Shown: in pieces, positions 1-7,573 of the stretch
Numbering within the stretch: the stretch's first letter is position 1
How the letters are laid out: each line of letters starts with the position of its first letter
Assembly (NCBI GenBank): GCA_029253085.1
Contig: JAQXAF010000146.1
Span: 1-32,108 of the forward strand
Direction: 5' to 3'
Length of the DNA stretch: 32,108 nt
Source of the DNA: Luminiphilus sp.
Lineage (GTDB): Bacteria > Pseudomonadota > Gammaproteobacteria > Pseudomonadales > Halieaceae
Made by a program: the position numbers and the translations under genes
The notes under the pieces: generated by a model
Databases searched by the model: none
Seen by the model: the letters and a program-made list of their open reading frames with translations, nothing else
What the model was told of the DNA's origin: nothing

Positions 1-185
1 TCGGTCATCTGCATGGGGTTACTGCCGGTGACGCCGCCACTGAGGGCATAAAAGCCGATATTTTTATCCTGAGAGAAGTCATGCTCGACATCGAAGTCGA
101 CCGAAGGCTTGGGTGGAGCCGTTGCGCAGGCAGCCAGCAACGCTAAAAATAAACTGATTACCGAAAATTTGCGTGTTCGTGACAT
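1..185 (-). CDS. DUF4136-like lipoprotein, N-terminal part (cut by window edge)
   Basis: Only the first 61 codons are in the window; the rest lies beyond base 1. The reading starts at an ATG at 185-183. A short basic n-region (MSRTRK) is followed by a hydrophobic stretch and a lipobox LLAAC, so Cys20 should be lipidated after signal peptidase II cleavage. The segment after the lipobox (SVDFDVEHDFSQDKNIGFYAL) resembles the opening of DUF4136 lipoproteins, which usually begin with a D-x-D...YDFS pattern and have no settled function. The gene follows the DUF3080 lipoprotein gene on the same strand after about 41 bases, so it may be the last gene of the GST-DUF3080 unit. The lipoprotein call is firm; the family call rests on about 40 residues. 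Confidence 0.7.
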   Translation of the reverse strand, partial: MSRTRKFSVISLFLALLAACATAPPKPSVDFDVEHDFSQDKNIGFYALSGGVTGSNPMQMT

Positions 186-226
186 GGTGTGTCTCCTCAA
201 ATTGAGCGCAAAGTGTAGCAGAGAGA

Positions 227-1321
227 TCAACGCTGAGTAGGTATCCCTAAAACAGAGTCTGAGCAAGATTCTGCAAGGTGTTGCAGCGAGGCAATGTGTT
301 CTCGGGGGGTGTTGCGTAAAAGAATCAGTGCAGCTAAGCGTTTATCTTTCCACTGGCGATAGCTTAGAGGCAATATTGTGGCTAGCTGAGCCTCCAAGTT
401 TTCAATCGGCGATATGAGCTGCCTTTCCCTGCGATTGAGGTCAGCAAGCCAAGCTTGTACGCCGGTTGCGAAATATTTCACCACGACGGTCTCTAGAGTT
501 TTAGCTTGTGTTGACGATCTGCCGTTAGGGCAGAGAGGGCCTGCCGCAAGCCGCAAGGTCAGCAGGTGGTTAGACCTTTGCAGAGAACGGGCTTGAGTGA
601 CTGCGGCGAGCAGTAGAGCGCCGCCATCGCCGGCGCGGAGGTGATAGAGCCTTTGTTCGAGTTGGTCAGTTTGAAACTGGAAGTTGCCGGCGAGCCATTG
701 TGCGGTGGCGTATTCGAACCAATGTAGCGCATCCAAAATGTCACCTCCAACGGCTGACGGGTAATTATCCAACCCGGTGGGGAATTGCCAAAATTGGCGA
801 TACTCGGGCCCTGCTAAAACAGCATTGAAAATACGGTGAGGTAGGAATTGCGTTTTCGTCGTGATGGCTGCAGTGAGCGTGTTAGCTAAGTTCGTCTCGG
901 CTTGTCGCTCGAGTGTTTTGACACAAGCCGGGGCGAGTGCGAGAAATTCAAGATCCAAAAGCAGTCGTTGTGATGGCGCTGCATTTCGTCCCAAGCTGCT
1001 GTTTCGACGCCCAATATTCACTTGGAGTGCGCAGTCTGACAGTGCCAAAAAATCGAGCAAATTCAATTGGCCAGAGGGAATGTCCATGGGCGTGATATCG
1101 GCATCTTGAAGCCTGGGCGGTATCAATACGCCAACAGGATCTGGTACAGCGGTTTCCAGCGTTCTTGATAGCCGCTGCTGATAATCCTGAAGTTGCTCGG
1201 GACCTTCTGCAGGAGGCGAGCACCCCATGATCAGACTAACCCAGCCGGCAAAAAGCGCGTTCACACAGGGGGCTTTAAGGTCGGCCACCCAATGCCGATG
1301 CGTACTGGGATTTTTGGGCAT
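227..1321 (-). CDS. DUF3080 family lipoprotein
   Basis: About 364 residues. The N-terminus has a charged n-region, a hydrophobic stretch (LFAGWVSLI) and a lipobox ending LIMGC, so it is a predicted lipoprotein; after the Cys comes SPPAEGPEQLQDYQQRLSRT, typical of DUF3080 proteins. The rest is mainly helical, with several Leu/Arg-rich segments and no catalytic motif that I recognise. The family is restricted largely to gammaproteobacteria and its function is unknown. The start is uncertain: ATG at 1321 is used here, but a GTG at 1333 is in frame and neither has a clear Shine-Dalgarno sequence. It begins 18-30 bases after the glutathione-transferase gene, which suggests co-transcription. The predicted site of action is the periplasmic face of a membrane. 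Confidence 0.8.
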   Translation of the reverse strand: MPKNPSTHRHWVADLKAPCVNALFAGWVSLIMGCSPPAEGPEQLQDYQQRLSRTLETAVPDPVGVLIPPRLQDADITPMDIPSGQLNLLDFLALSDCALQVNIGRRNSSLGRNAAPSQRLLLDLEFLALAPACVKTLERQAETNLANTLTAAITTKTQFLPHRIFNAVLAGPEYRQFWQFPTGLDNYPSAVGGDILDALHWFEYATAQWLAGNFQFQTDQLEQRLYHLRAGDGGALLLAAVTQARSLQRSNHLLTLRLAAGPLCPNGRSSTQAKTLETVVVKYFATGVQAWLADLNRRERQLISPIENLEAQLATILPLSYRQWKDKRLAALILLRNTPREHIASLQHLAESCSDSVLGIPTQR

Positions 1322-1351
1322 TGGGGGGTTCACTAAGGGCTATTTTTCGGT

Positions 1352-1984
1352 TTAGGCGTTAGCGTGCAGTGCCTCGGTAGCGCGCTGCCGCCATGCCTGA
1401 AGGTTTGACATAGCTTCTGTGGGCTCTGTTTTCGCCGCCCACTTGGCGAAGGTTAAAACAGCCAGTAGATCAATGTCTGCAAAGGAAAGCTGCTGTCCTG
1501 CAATAAATGGCCGATTCGCCAGCTCAGTATCGATCATTTCCAGGCCAGTCATTAGGCGATTTTTACCCCTCTCAGCCAGTGCCGGTATCTGTTCGAAGTT
1601 TTGAGGCCCTGGTAGGGCTCGGCCGGCATAAGCCGGATGGCCGTTACGAAAGGCCTCGGCGCAAGCCATAAACAGCGCATTAAAGATGCGATGATTCCAG
1701 TTGAGGATGAGCCCGCGCTCAGACGCTGTTGCGCCTAAAAGGGGACGATCGGGATAAATAGCCTCGAGGTAATGTGCAATAGCGATGACTTCGGTAAGGC
1801 GCGTGCCATCGTCAAGCACCAAGGCAGGCAGAGTGGCTTCAGGAACAATTTTGGTATAGCTGGCATCTAGCTGAGCCGCCTTTGCCATGTCCATCTGCTG
1901 CGTATCGATGGCGATGCCCTTGTAATCGATAAACATTTTAAGTCGGGCAGGATTGGGCGCTGAGTCAAAGGTGTAGAGTTTCAT
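1352..1984 (-). CDS. Glutathione S-transferase family protein
   Basis: 210 residues, the usual length for a soluble bacterial GST. Residues 1 to about 80 form the thioredoxin-like domain: it opens MKLYTFDSAPNPARLKMF, contains the cis-proline region (PEATLPALVLDDG) and the glutathione-contacting segment LTEVIAIAHYLE. Residues from about 88 onward are the all-helical domain, with the N-capping FADIDLLAVLTFA motif near 170. The candidate catalytic residue near the N-terminus is Ser8 rather than Tyr or Cys. The substrate cannot be told from sequence. It is the first gene of a minus-strand group with the DUF3080 and DUF4136 lipoproteins, and diverges from the cytochrome c5 gene across about 144 bases. 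Confidence 0.85.
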   Translation of the reverse strand: MKLYTFDSAPNPARLKMFIDYKGIAIDTQQMDMAKAAQLDASYTKIVPEATLPALVLDDGTRLTEVIAIAHYLEAIYPDRPLLGATASERGLILNWNHRIFNALFMACAEAFRNGHPAYAGRALPGPQNFEQIPALAERGKNRLMTGLEMIDTELANRPFIAGQQLSFADIDLLAVLTFAKWAAKTEPTEAMSNLQAWRQRATEALHANA

Positions 1985-2078
1985 AACTTACAGTCCTACT
2001 AATGTTTAGGGAGGCCGTTAATTTAGCAAATCCATAGCCCTGCCGTCCCCTTGAGTTTTATGCAGAGGCACAAGTGGT

Positions 2079-2084
2079 TATACT
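2079..2084 (+). promoter_or_regulatory. Candidate -10 box (TATACT) for cytochrome c5
   Basis: TATACT matches the sigma-70 -10 consensus at five of six positions and lies 45 bases before the cytochrome start. No convincing -35 box stands 16-18 bases upstream, so this is a weak call. The divergent spacer 1985-2128 must also hold the promoter of the GST gene, which I could not place. Confidence 0.35.
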
Positions 2085-2128
2085 CCGCGCCTCTATGACT
2101 GGCGGCGTCCCTACAGGAGATACCCAAC

Positions 2129-2548
2129 ATGCGTTTATTTGCTCTTTTCATTGTTCTGCTACCCGCAATTGCTGTGGCGGCCGACCTGTCCAAATCACAG
2201 CGAGCCGAAATTGAGGCCCGCATTCAACCTTATAGCCACGCTTGCGTTGCTGGGGATGAGAGCTGCGCGAGTGGTGCGGTTGGGTCCTCGGTGGCAGTCG
2301 CTCGAACGGGCGAGGAGGTTTACAACGGTGCCTGCATGGCCTGTCATGCTACCGGTGCTGCGGGCGCGCCGATGTTGGGAGACGCCGGAGCATGGGCGCC
2401 TCGAATGGATAAAGGTATGGATGCGCTCTACGCCAGCGGTGTCAATGGCGTTGCGGGTACCAGCATGATCGCCAGAGGCGGGTGCAGCAATTGCTCCGAT
2501 GACGAGATCTATGCAGCGGTTGATTACATGGTAAACAACAGCCAATAG
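2129..2548 (+). CDS. Cytochrome c5 family monohaem c-type cytochrome
   Basis: 139 residues. A signal peptide (residues 1-18, ending AVA-A) sends it to the periplasm. The haem-binding CMACH covers Cys69, Cys72 and His73, and Met113 in GTSMIARGG is the probable sixth haem ligand. Cys119 and Cys122 (GGCSNCSDDEI) are the C-terminal pair that marks the cytochrome c5 family. A further pair, Cys39 and Cys46, lies in the N-terminal arm and could form another disulphide. A clear ribosome-binding site (CAGGAG) precedes the ATG. Such proteins shuttle electrons in the periplasm; the partner is not evident from the neighbours. It converges with comM, with only two bases between the stop codons. Confidence 0.9.
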   Translation: MRLFALFIVLLPAIAVAADLSKSQRAEIEARIQPYSHACVAGDESCASGAVGSSVAVARTGEEVYNGACMACHATGAAGAPMLGDAGAWAPRMDKGMDALYASGVNGVAGTSMIARGGCSNCSDDEIYAAVDYMVNNSQ

Positions 2549-2550
2549 GT

Positions 2551-4038
2551 TCATGGCAGTAGTTTTGATCGGTAACCGATAGCCTCCAACAGCGCGACCT
2601 CACTCAGGCTTGGCGCTTGAGCGAGGTCTGCAACTGACCGGGCAACTCTCAGAGTCTTGTGAATGCCACGCCCAGATAAGCGTAAATGGTCGCAGGCTTC
2701 TTCAAACCAGTGGCGCACTGCCGTCTCCATAGGACAAACTTGTAGCAGCTGAGTGTGAGTTAACGCGGCGTTAAGACAATGTTGGCGTGCGTATTGGTAC
2801 TGCCTCGCCTTGTCGATGGTGCCTCTTAGCCCTTGAGCATCTGAGTCGGTCTCCTGGCTTTGGAGCAGCATAGCGGCGGGCTGCCGTTCTAGGCTGACGT
2901 GCAAATCAATGCGATCTAATAACGGGCCCGAGAGGCGGCCCTGATAACGACTCACAACATCCGGCTTGCACCGACAGCGCTCATTTTGGATCCCGGCGAA
3001 ACCACAGGGACAGGGGTTCATTGCGGCTATCAACTGGAAGCGCGCGGGATAGCAATAGGTGCCTTTGGCTCTGTTGAGCGAAATGTGGCCAGATTCTAAG
3101 GGCTGTCGCAGTAAGTCCAGAACCGCACGGTTAAACTCGGGCAATTCGTCTAAAAATAAAACACCGCCGTGAGCGAGGGATACCTCTCCTGGCGTGGCGT
3201 TGACCCCGCCACCAATCAGCCCCGCAGCAGTTGTATTGTGGTGCGGAGCCCTAAAAGGACGTCCCCGATTCGGCTCCAAGCCTAAAAGATCTCTGACGAG
3301 GGAAAGTTCCAGTTCATCGCTAGGCTGGGGGTCTTCCATTAATGGCGGCAAACTCGCTGCGAGAAGGGTTTTCCCCGCCCCCGGAGGCCCTATCATGAGA
3401 AGGTGATGGCCCCCGGCGGCAGCGATCTCCAAGCAACGCTTCGCAACGTCTTGGCCAGTGATTTTTGGTGTATCGGTATGCCGCTGGGTTGATGGGGTGC
3501 TTGCTTTCACCGCAATAGTCACGAGCTTTTCAGACTTGAGCAAGCCACAAACACTTAACAGGTCCGACGCCGCTGCCACGCGGCTGCCCGGTACTAGCGC
3601 CATTTTTGTTGCCTGCTCAGCCGGTAAAATAACAGCGCGCTGGTCCAACGTGGCGGCTCGCACAGCCGAGAGAAGACCGCGGCAGTGCCGCAAAGCCCCG
3701 TCGAGTCCCAGTTCGCCAAAAAACTCGCGATTAACGACGGTGTCAGCGCTCAGTTGTCCTGAAGCGACCAAAATAGCCAAGGCGATGGGTAGGTCAAAGC
3801 GGCCGCCACTTTTGGGTAGTTCCGCCGGCGCCAAGCTCACCGTAATTCGGCGGTCTGGCCATTTAAAGTGGGAGCAAATAAGTGCACTGCGAACTCTCTC
3901 TCTAGATTCTCTTACCGAGCTTTCAGGTAAACCCACTACCGAAAATGCGGGCAAGCCATTACTGAGATGCGCTTCAACCTTGACGAGTGGCGCTTTGAGC
4001 CCAATCCCAGCTCGAGATAAGACGATGGCGTGGCTCAT
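2551..4038 (-). CDS. comM: YifB/ComM family AAA+ ATPase (Mg-chelatase-like)
   Basis: 495 residues, the normal length for YifB/ComM. The N-terminal domain (about 1-165, starting AIVLSRAGIGLKAPLVKVEAHLS) is the Lon-substrate-like fold of the family. The AAA+ core follows, with Walker A (GPPGAGKT), Walker B (GGVLFLDELPEF) and a Cys-rich insert (MNPCPCGFAGIQNERCRC) before the LLDRIDLHV sensor region. The C-terminal helical domain ends GYRSKLLP. In naturally transformable bacteria ComM is a hexameric helicase that helps branch migration during DNA uptake and recombination; whether this organism is transformable cannot be seen here. It lies 90 bases downstream of ubiK on the same strand and is probably transcribed with it. 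Confidence 0.93.
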   Translation of the reverse strand: MSHAIVLSRAGIGLKAPLVKVEAHLSNGLPAFSVVGLPESSVRESRERVRSALICSHFKWPDRRITVSLAPAELPKSGGRFDLPIALAILVASGQLSADTVVNREFFGELGLDGALRHCRGLLSAVRAATLDQRAVILPAEQATKMALVPGSRVAAASDLLSVCGLLKSEKLVTIAVKASTPSTQRHTDTPKITGQDVAKRCLEIAAAGGHHLLMIGPPGAGKTLLAASLPPLMEDPQPSDELELSLVRDLLGLEPNRGRPFRAPHHNTTAAGLIGGGVNATPGEVSLAHGGVLFLDELPEFNRAVLDLLRQPLESGHISLNRAKGTYCYPARFQLIAAMNPCPCGFAGIQNERCRCKPDVVSRYQGRLSGPLLDRIDLHVSLERQPAAMLLQSQETDSDAQGLRGTIDKARQYQYARQHCLNAALTHTQLLQVCPMETAVRHWFEEACDHLRLSGRGIHKTLRVARSVADLAQAPSLSEVALLEAIGYRSKLLP

Positions 4039-4128
4039 TGATCATCCTTGATTCGACCTGCTGTGAACAATCCATGTTCCAGCGCGATTTATCGTGTGAG
4101 GTCGTGAAAGCGGGGAGCCGCTGTTGGA

Positions 4129-4425
4129 TTAAGGGTTACCGTGCCCTTTTTCGACATTATCGAGCTGCTGGGTCAGCGCCTCGAGTTTTATTTCAAGTTC
4201 TTCAATACGTTGACGCGTTCTTTGTAGGACCGCTGATTGCGCATCAAATTCAGATCGGGGAACTACATCGAGCTTAGACAAGGCTGATTGTGCTAGTAGA
4301 CGGGCGTTCTTATCCAGTTGTTCTATGACGGGATTGTCGCGGCCCAGTAGGCGTTCGAACAGATCTGCGGGGGAGCGACGCTGGCCGCTTTCTCCGTTGG
4401 CAGTATTTTTATCTTGGTCCTGCAT
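4129..4425 (-). CDS. ubiK: UbiK (YqiC/BMFP) ubiquinone biosynthesis accessory factor
   Basis: 98 residues from the ATG at 4425. The centre holds the family signature (ALSKLDVVPRSEFDAQSAVL), followed by a C-terminal heptad-rich coiled coil (RIEELEIKLEALTQQLDNVE) through which these proteins trimerise. UbiK binds UbiJ and membrane lipids and helps the soluble Ubi complex make ubiquinone under oxygen. The N-terminal 25 residues are polar and probably disordered. An in-frame GTG at 4488 would add 21 residues unlike the family; the ATG at 4425 has an AGGGA upstream and gives the usual length. It lies upstream of comM and diverges from glnK across about 347 bases, an arrangement I recall from Pseudomonas. 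Confidence 0.88.
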   Translation of the reverse strand: MQDQDKNTANGESGQRRSPADLFERLLGRDNPVIEQLDKNARLLAQSALSKLDVVPRSEFDAQSAVLQRTRQRIEELEIKLEALTQQLDNVEKGHGNP

Positions 4426-4527
4426 GGCCGATTGTTCCCTGTGTTCACACTGATCGCCAATGTAACTCAGGATGGCGCATTCACCCACATCTCAAACAAC
4501 CTATTTCGCCCATCGGCGGGGCAGGGG

Positions 4528-4544
4528 TGCACTGCGATGGTGCG
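4528..4544 (+). promoter_or_regulatory. Candidate NtrC-binding site 1
   Basis: TGCACTGCGATGGTGCG matches the NtrC dyad pattern TGCAC-N6-GGTGC. Both 5-base half-sites are exact. It lies about 90 bases before the sigma-54-like promoter, a normal enhancer distance. Confidence 0.7.
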
Positions 4545-4548
4545 GGTC

Positions 4549-4565
4549 TGCGCTTGCCGGGTGCG
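4549..4565 (+). promoter_or_regulatory. Candidate NtrC-binding site 2
   Basis: TGCGCTTGCCGGGTGCG repeats the same TGCRC-N6-GGTGC spacing with one change in the left half-site. It starts 21 bases after site 1, two helical turns, so two NtrC dimers would sit on the same face of the DNA, as in known NtrC enhancers. Confidence 0.55.
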
Positions 4566-4590
4566 CTAATTTCATCGATAAAAAACTCTA

Positions 4591-4603
4591 AATCATTGAA
4601 TTA
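4591..4603 (+). promoter_or_regulatory. Candidate IHF-binding site between enhancer and promoter
   Basis: AATCATTGAATTA fits the IHF consensus WATCAANNNNTTR with one mismatch (sixth base). It sits in a strongly A+T-rich stretch (about 4575-4620) between the NtrC-like sites and the sigma-54-like promoter, where an IHF bend would help enhancer contact. IHF sites are degenerate, so context carries much of the weight. Confidence 0.45.
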
Positions 4604-4620
4604 TATGTTTTTAATATTTT

Positions 4621-4636
4621 TGGTATGCCGATCGCT
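4621..4636 (+). promoter_or_regulatory. Candidate sigma-54 promoter of glnK-amtB
   Basis: TGGTATGCCGATCGCT keeps the -24 GG and the -12 GC at exact spacing and fits TGGYAYG-N4-TNGCW. The only departure from the core consensus is C for T just before the -12 GC. The transcript should start near 4647, giving a leader of about 126 bases before glnK. Confidence 0.7.
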
Positions 4637-4650
4637 AAGGCAGAGGTATG

Positions 4651-4680
4651 TCGACGCAGCACAGGCGAGTGCTGCGTCGA
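4651..4680 (+). other. Perfect 12-bp hairpin in the glnK leader
   Basis: Arms 4651-4662 (TCGACGCAGCAC) and 4669-4680 (GTGCTGCGTCGA) are exact reverse complements around a six-base loop AGGCGA. No T-run follows, so it is not an ordinary terminator. It starts only a few bases after the transcription start inferred from the sigma-54 site, so it would form a stable cap at the 5' end of the glnK-amtB mRNA or serve as a protein-binding palindrome. From 4681 to the glnK ribosome-binding site I see nothing else. Confidence 0.75.
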
Positions 4681-4760
4681 GACACCCATGTTCACTGATA
4701 AGGAGTTGCTATGCCATTTTGCTCATTCGCTCTTACTACGTCGCTCGTCGGCACGAATAA

Positions 4761-5111
<351 letters not shown>

Positions 5112-5134
5112 TCCATCGGGAACAGGAATCAATC

Positions 5135-6370
5135 ATGGAGAACGAAATTTTTCAGTTGCAGTACGCGCTGGACACCTTTTATTTCTTGGTGTGTGGTGCG
5201 CTAGTAATGTGGATGGCGGCAGGTTTCGCCATGCTCGAAGCCGGGCTTGTCAGAGGCAAGAACACCGTCGAAATACTCACCAAAAACGTGGCCTTGTTCG
5301 CGGTGGCGTGCACCATGTATATGGTGTGTGGCTACGCCGTCATGTACGGCGGCGACTACTTGTTAAGTGGAATTTCTGGGAATGGCGTGACCGGTGCGGA
5401 AGAGCCCGCGACCTATGCGCCGTCCGCTGATTTCTTCTTTCAGGTGGTCTTTGTTGCCACAGCAATGTCGATTGTGTCTGGTGCCGTCGCTGAGCGAATG
5501 AAGCTTTTTGCCTTCTTAGCTTTTGCTGTGGTTATGACCGGGATTATTTATCCGATGGAAGGCAGCTGGACGTGGGGCGGTAACGCAGTATTTGGCGCCT
5601 ATACCTTGGGCGACCTCGGATTTCTCGATTTTGCTGGCTCAGGTATCGTCCATATGGCGGGCGCCGCCGCTGCGTTGGCGGGGGTTATTTTGGTCGGTCC
5701 TCGCAAAGGTAAGTACGGTCCCAACGGAGAGGTCAACGCGTTTCCTGGGGCCAACCTGCCATTGGCAACCCTAGGCACGTTTATTTTGTGGCTCGGATGG
5801 TTTGGTTTCAACGGTGGCTCTGTGCTCGCAACGGCCTCAGTAGACGCCGCAAACTCGGTTGCGGTGGTGTTCATGAACACCAACGCCGCGGCAGCAGGGG
5901 GTTGTATTGCGGCACTGATTACCGCCAAGCTGATGTTCGGTAAAGCCGATCTGACGATGGCCCTCAATGGTTGCCTGGCAGGTTTAGTGGCGATTACTGC
6001 GGGTCCTGACACGCCCTCGGCGCTGCAAGCCACACTCTTTGGTGGCCTGGGTGGGGTTCTGGTGGTCTTCTCCATTATCACCTTAGACAAGCTTAAAATT
6101 GACGATCCCGTTGGCGCAATCTCTGTCCACGGTGTTGTGGGTTTGCTGGGACTGCTACTGGTTCCGGTCACCAATGACGGCGCGGCATTCTCAGGTCAAA
6201 TTATTGGTGCACTCACTATATTTGGCTGGGTATTTGGTGCATCACTGATTACCTTTGGACTGATCAGAGCTGTTATGGGTTTGCGAGTCTCAGAGGAAGA
6301 AGAGTACGAGGGTTCCGATATTGCAGAGTGCGGTATGGAAGCCTACCCGGAGTTCACCTCAGCCCGTTGA
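5135..6370 (+). CDS. amtB: Ammonium transporter AmtB
   Basis: 411 residues with about eleven hydrophobic helices of an Amt/Rh channel. The two pore histidines are His173 (GSGIVHMAGAAAALAG) and His332 (AISVHGVVGLLG). The Amt hallmark segments DFAGSGIVH, WFGFNGGS and NTNAAAAGG are present. The protein starts almost directly in the first helix (MENEIFQLQYALDTFYFLV) and shows no cleaved signal peptide. The cytoplasmic tail is acidic (SEEEEYEGSD), and the last 25 residues hang beyond the final helix. AmtB imports ammonium across the inner membrane when it is scarce and is plugged by GlnK. It is co-transcribed with the upstream glnK and followed by a strong terminator. Confidence 0.96.
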   Translation: MENEIFQLQYALDTFYFLVCGALVMWMAAGFAMLEAGLVRGKNTVEILTKNVALFAVACTMYMVCGYAVMYGGDYLLSGISGNGVTGAEEPATYAPSADFFFQVVFVATAMSIVSGAVAERMKLFAFLAFAVVMTGIIYPMEGSWTWGGNAVFGAYTLGDLGFLDFAGSGIVHMAGAAAALAGVILVGPRKGKYGPNGEVNAFPGANLPLATLGTFILWLGWFGFNGGSVLATASVDAANSVAVVFMNTNAAAAGGCIAALITAKLMFGKADLTMALNGCLAGLVAITAGPDTPSALQATLFGGLGGVLVVFSIITLDKLKIDDPVGAISVHGVVGLLGLLLVPVTNDGAAFSGQIIGALTIFGWVFGASLITFGLIRAVMGLRVSEEEEYEGSDIAECGMEAYPEFTSAR

Positions 6371-6393
6371 TACCTCACAATGGGTGGTTGTTT

Positions 6394-6418
6394 GGGGCCC
6401 TAGTGGCCCCTTTTTTTT
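6394..6418 (+). terminator. Rho-independent terminator after amtB
   Basis: GGGGCC and GGCCCC pair perfectly around a five-base loop (CTAGT), followed at once by eight T. It should end most glnK-amtB transcripts before the second glnK. Confidence 0.88.
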
Positions 6419-6460
6419 GCCATCAACGCCCTTGAATGAAGAAGGAATGCTCTGTTGGCA

Positions 6461-6488
6461 TTGCCAAATTCTACGAGCCGATCATAAT
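6461..6488 (+). promoter_or_regulatory. Candidate sigma-70 promoter of the second glnK
   Basis: TTGCCA (five of six to the -35 consensus) and CATAAT (five of six to the -10 consensus) are 16 bases apart. The -35 box lies in a 13-base palindrome, TTGGCATTGCCAA at 6455-6467, which might be an operator. The transcript would start near 6495, 28 bases before the gene. I see no sigma-54 site in this spacer. Confidence 0.55.
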
Positions 6489-6516
6489 GCAGGGGTAGGC
6501 AACCTAAAGGGTGTAA

Positions 6517-6861
<345 letters not shown>

Positions 6862-6877
6862 TGCCTGTGCTGTACGC

Positions 6878-7573
6878 CTAAGCGGCTCTCTGCAAGTGTC
6901 GCAGTAAGCTCGGTAGTTCTGTTAGACATCCAATAATATGATCAGCAACGGTGCTTTCGCTTCCCTTTTGGGTGAACCAGACGGAGCGAATGCCTGCTCG
7001 ATTGGCCCCAATGACGTCATGGTCGTGGCTGTCTCCAATATGAATCAGGGCGCTTTTTTTGCCCCCGACTCGTTGCAGAGCGTGATTGAAAAGTGCTGGC
7101 TCGGGTTTGGCGGCACCCACATCCTCGGCTTTAAGGGCGAAATTGAAAAATGGACCTAGGGGTGTTTTTGTGACATCGGCATTACCATTGGTCAGTGCAC
7201 CCAAGGTGTAGTCTTGTGATAGTTCTTCTAGCAAGGGCAGCGACTCGGGGTATAGCGCGACGTCGTGACGCCGGGCAATGAAGGCCCCAAAAGCTTCTTT
7301 CGCCGCCCAATGAGCTTCCGCCGCTGCAATACCCGTTTCCTCTAGGGATTGCTGCAGCACAGCCTGTCTGAAGGCGCTTATTTGGTGCGCCAGCCGGGGC
7401 TCTTGGGTTAAAACATGCTGGCGAATGCGCTTTAAATCCTCGGCGCTCAGTCGACCTAGTGCTTTCGGGTAGTGAGTTTCCAACCACAAATTCTGGGCAG
7501 CTTCCGCCTTAATAAGCGCCGGTCGCACATCCCAAAGCGTATCGTCTAAATCAAAGGTAATGACTTCAATCAT
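6878..7573 (-). CDS. yigB: HAD-superfamily phosphatase, YigB-like
   Basis: 231 residues. HAD motif I is FDLDDTLWD (nucleophile Asp8, acid/base Asp10), motif II is ALTNGN, motif III includes the Lys of GAAKPEPALF, and motif IV is HIGDSHDHDVIGANRAG. The helical cap between motifs I and II marks the HAD-IA group. In Escherichia coli YigB lies directly after xerC, as here, and dephosphorylates 5-amino-6-(5-phospho-D-ribitylamino)uracil in riboflavin synthesis, besides FMN. The name rests on domain and gene order; substrate identity is inferred. Its ATG overlaps the xerC stop by four bases (ATGA), so the two are translationally coupled. It is the last gene of the lptM-lysA unit. Confidence 0.85.
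   Translation of the reverse strand: MIEVITFDLDDTLWDVRPALIKAEAAQNLWLETHYPKALGRLSAEDLKRIRQHVLTQEPRLAHQISAFRQAVLQQSLEETGIAAAEAHWAAKEAFGAFIARRHDVALYPESLPLLEELSQDYTLGALTNGNADVTKTPLGPFFNFALKAEDVGAAKPEPALFNHALQRVGGKKSALIHIGDSHDHDVIGANRAGIRSVWFTQKGSESTVADHIIGCLTELPSLLRHLQRAA

Noticed and set aside
3458-4051. 197-codon open frame on the plus strand opposite comM
   Set aside because: It mirrors the comM coding frame, has no recognisable domain, and comM itself has complete motifs.
4426-4488. Longer UbiK beginning at GTG 4488
   Set aside because: The extra 21 residues are unlike the family and would enter the regulatory spacer; ATG 4425 has a better ribosome site.
4651-4680. Reading the 12-bp hairpin as a terminator
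   Set aside because: No T-run follows on either strand and it lies between a promoter and its gene.
5599-6174. 191-codon open frame antisense to amtB
   Set aside because: The peptide is Pro/Ala/Thr-rich, as expected from the complement of a Gly/Ala-rich membrane protein; amtB is certain.
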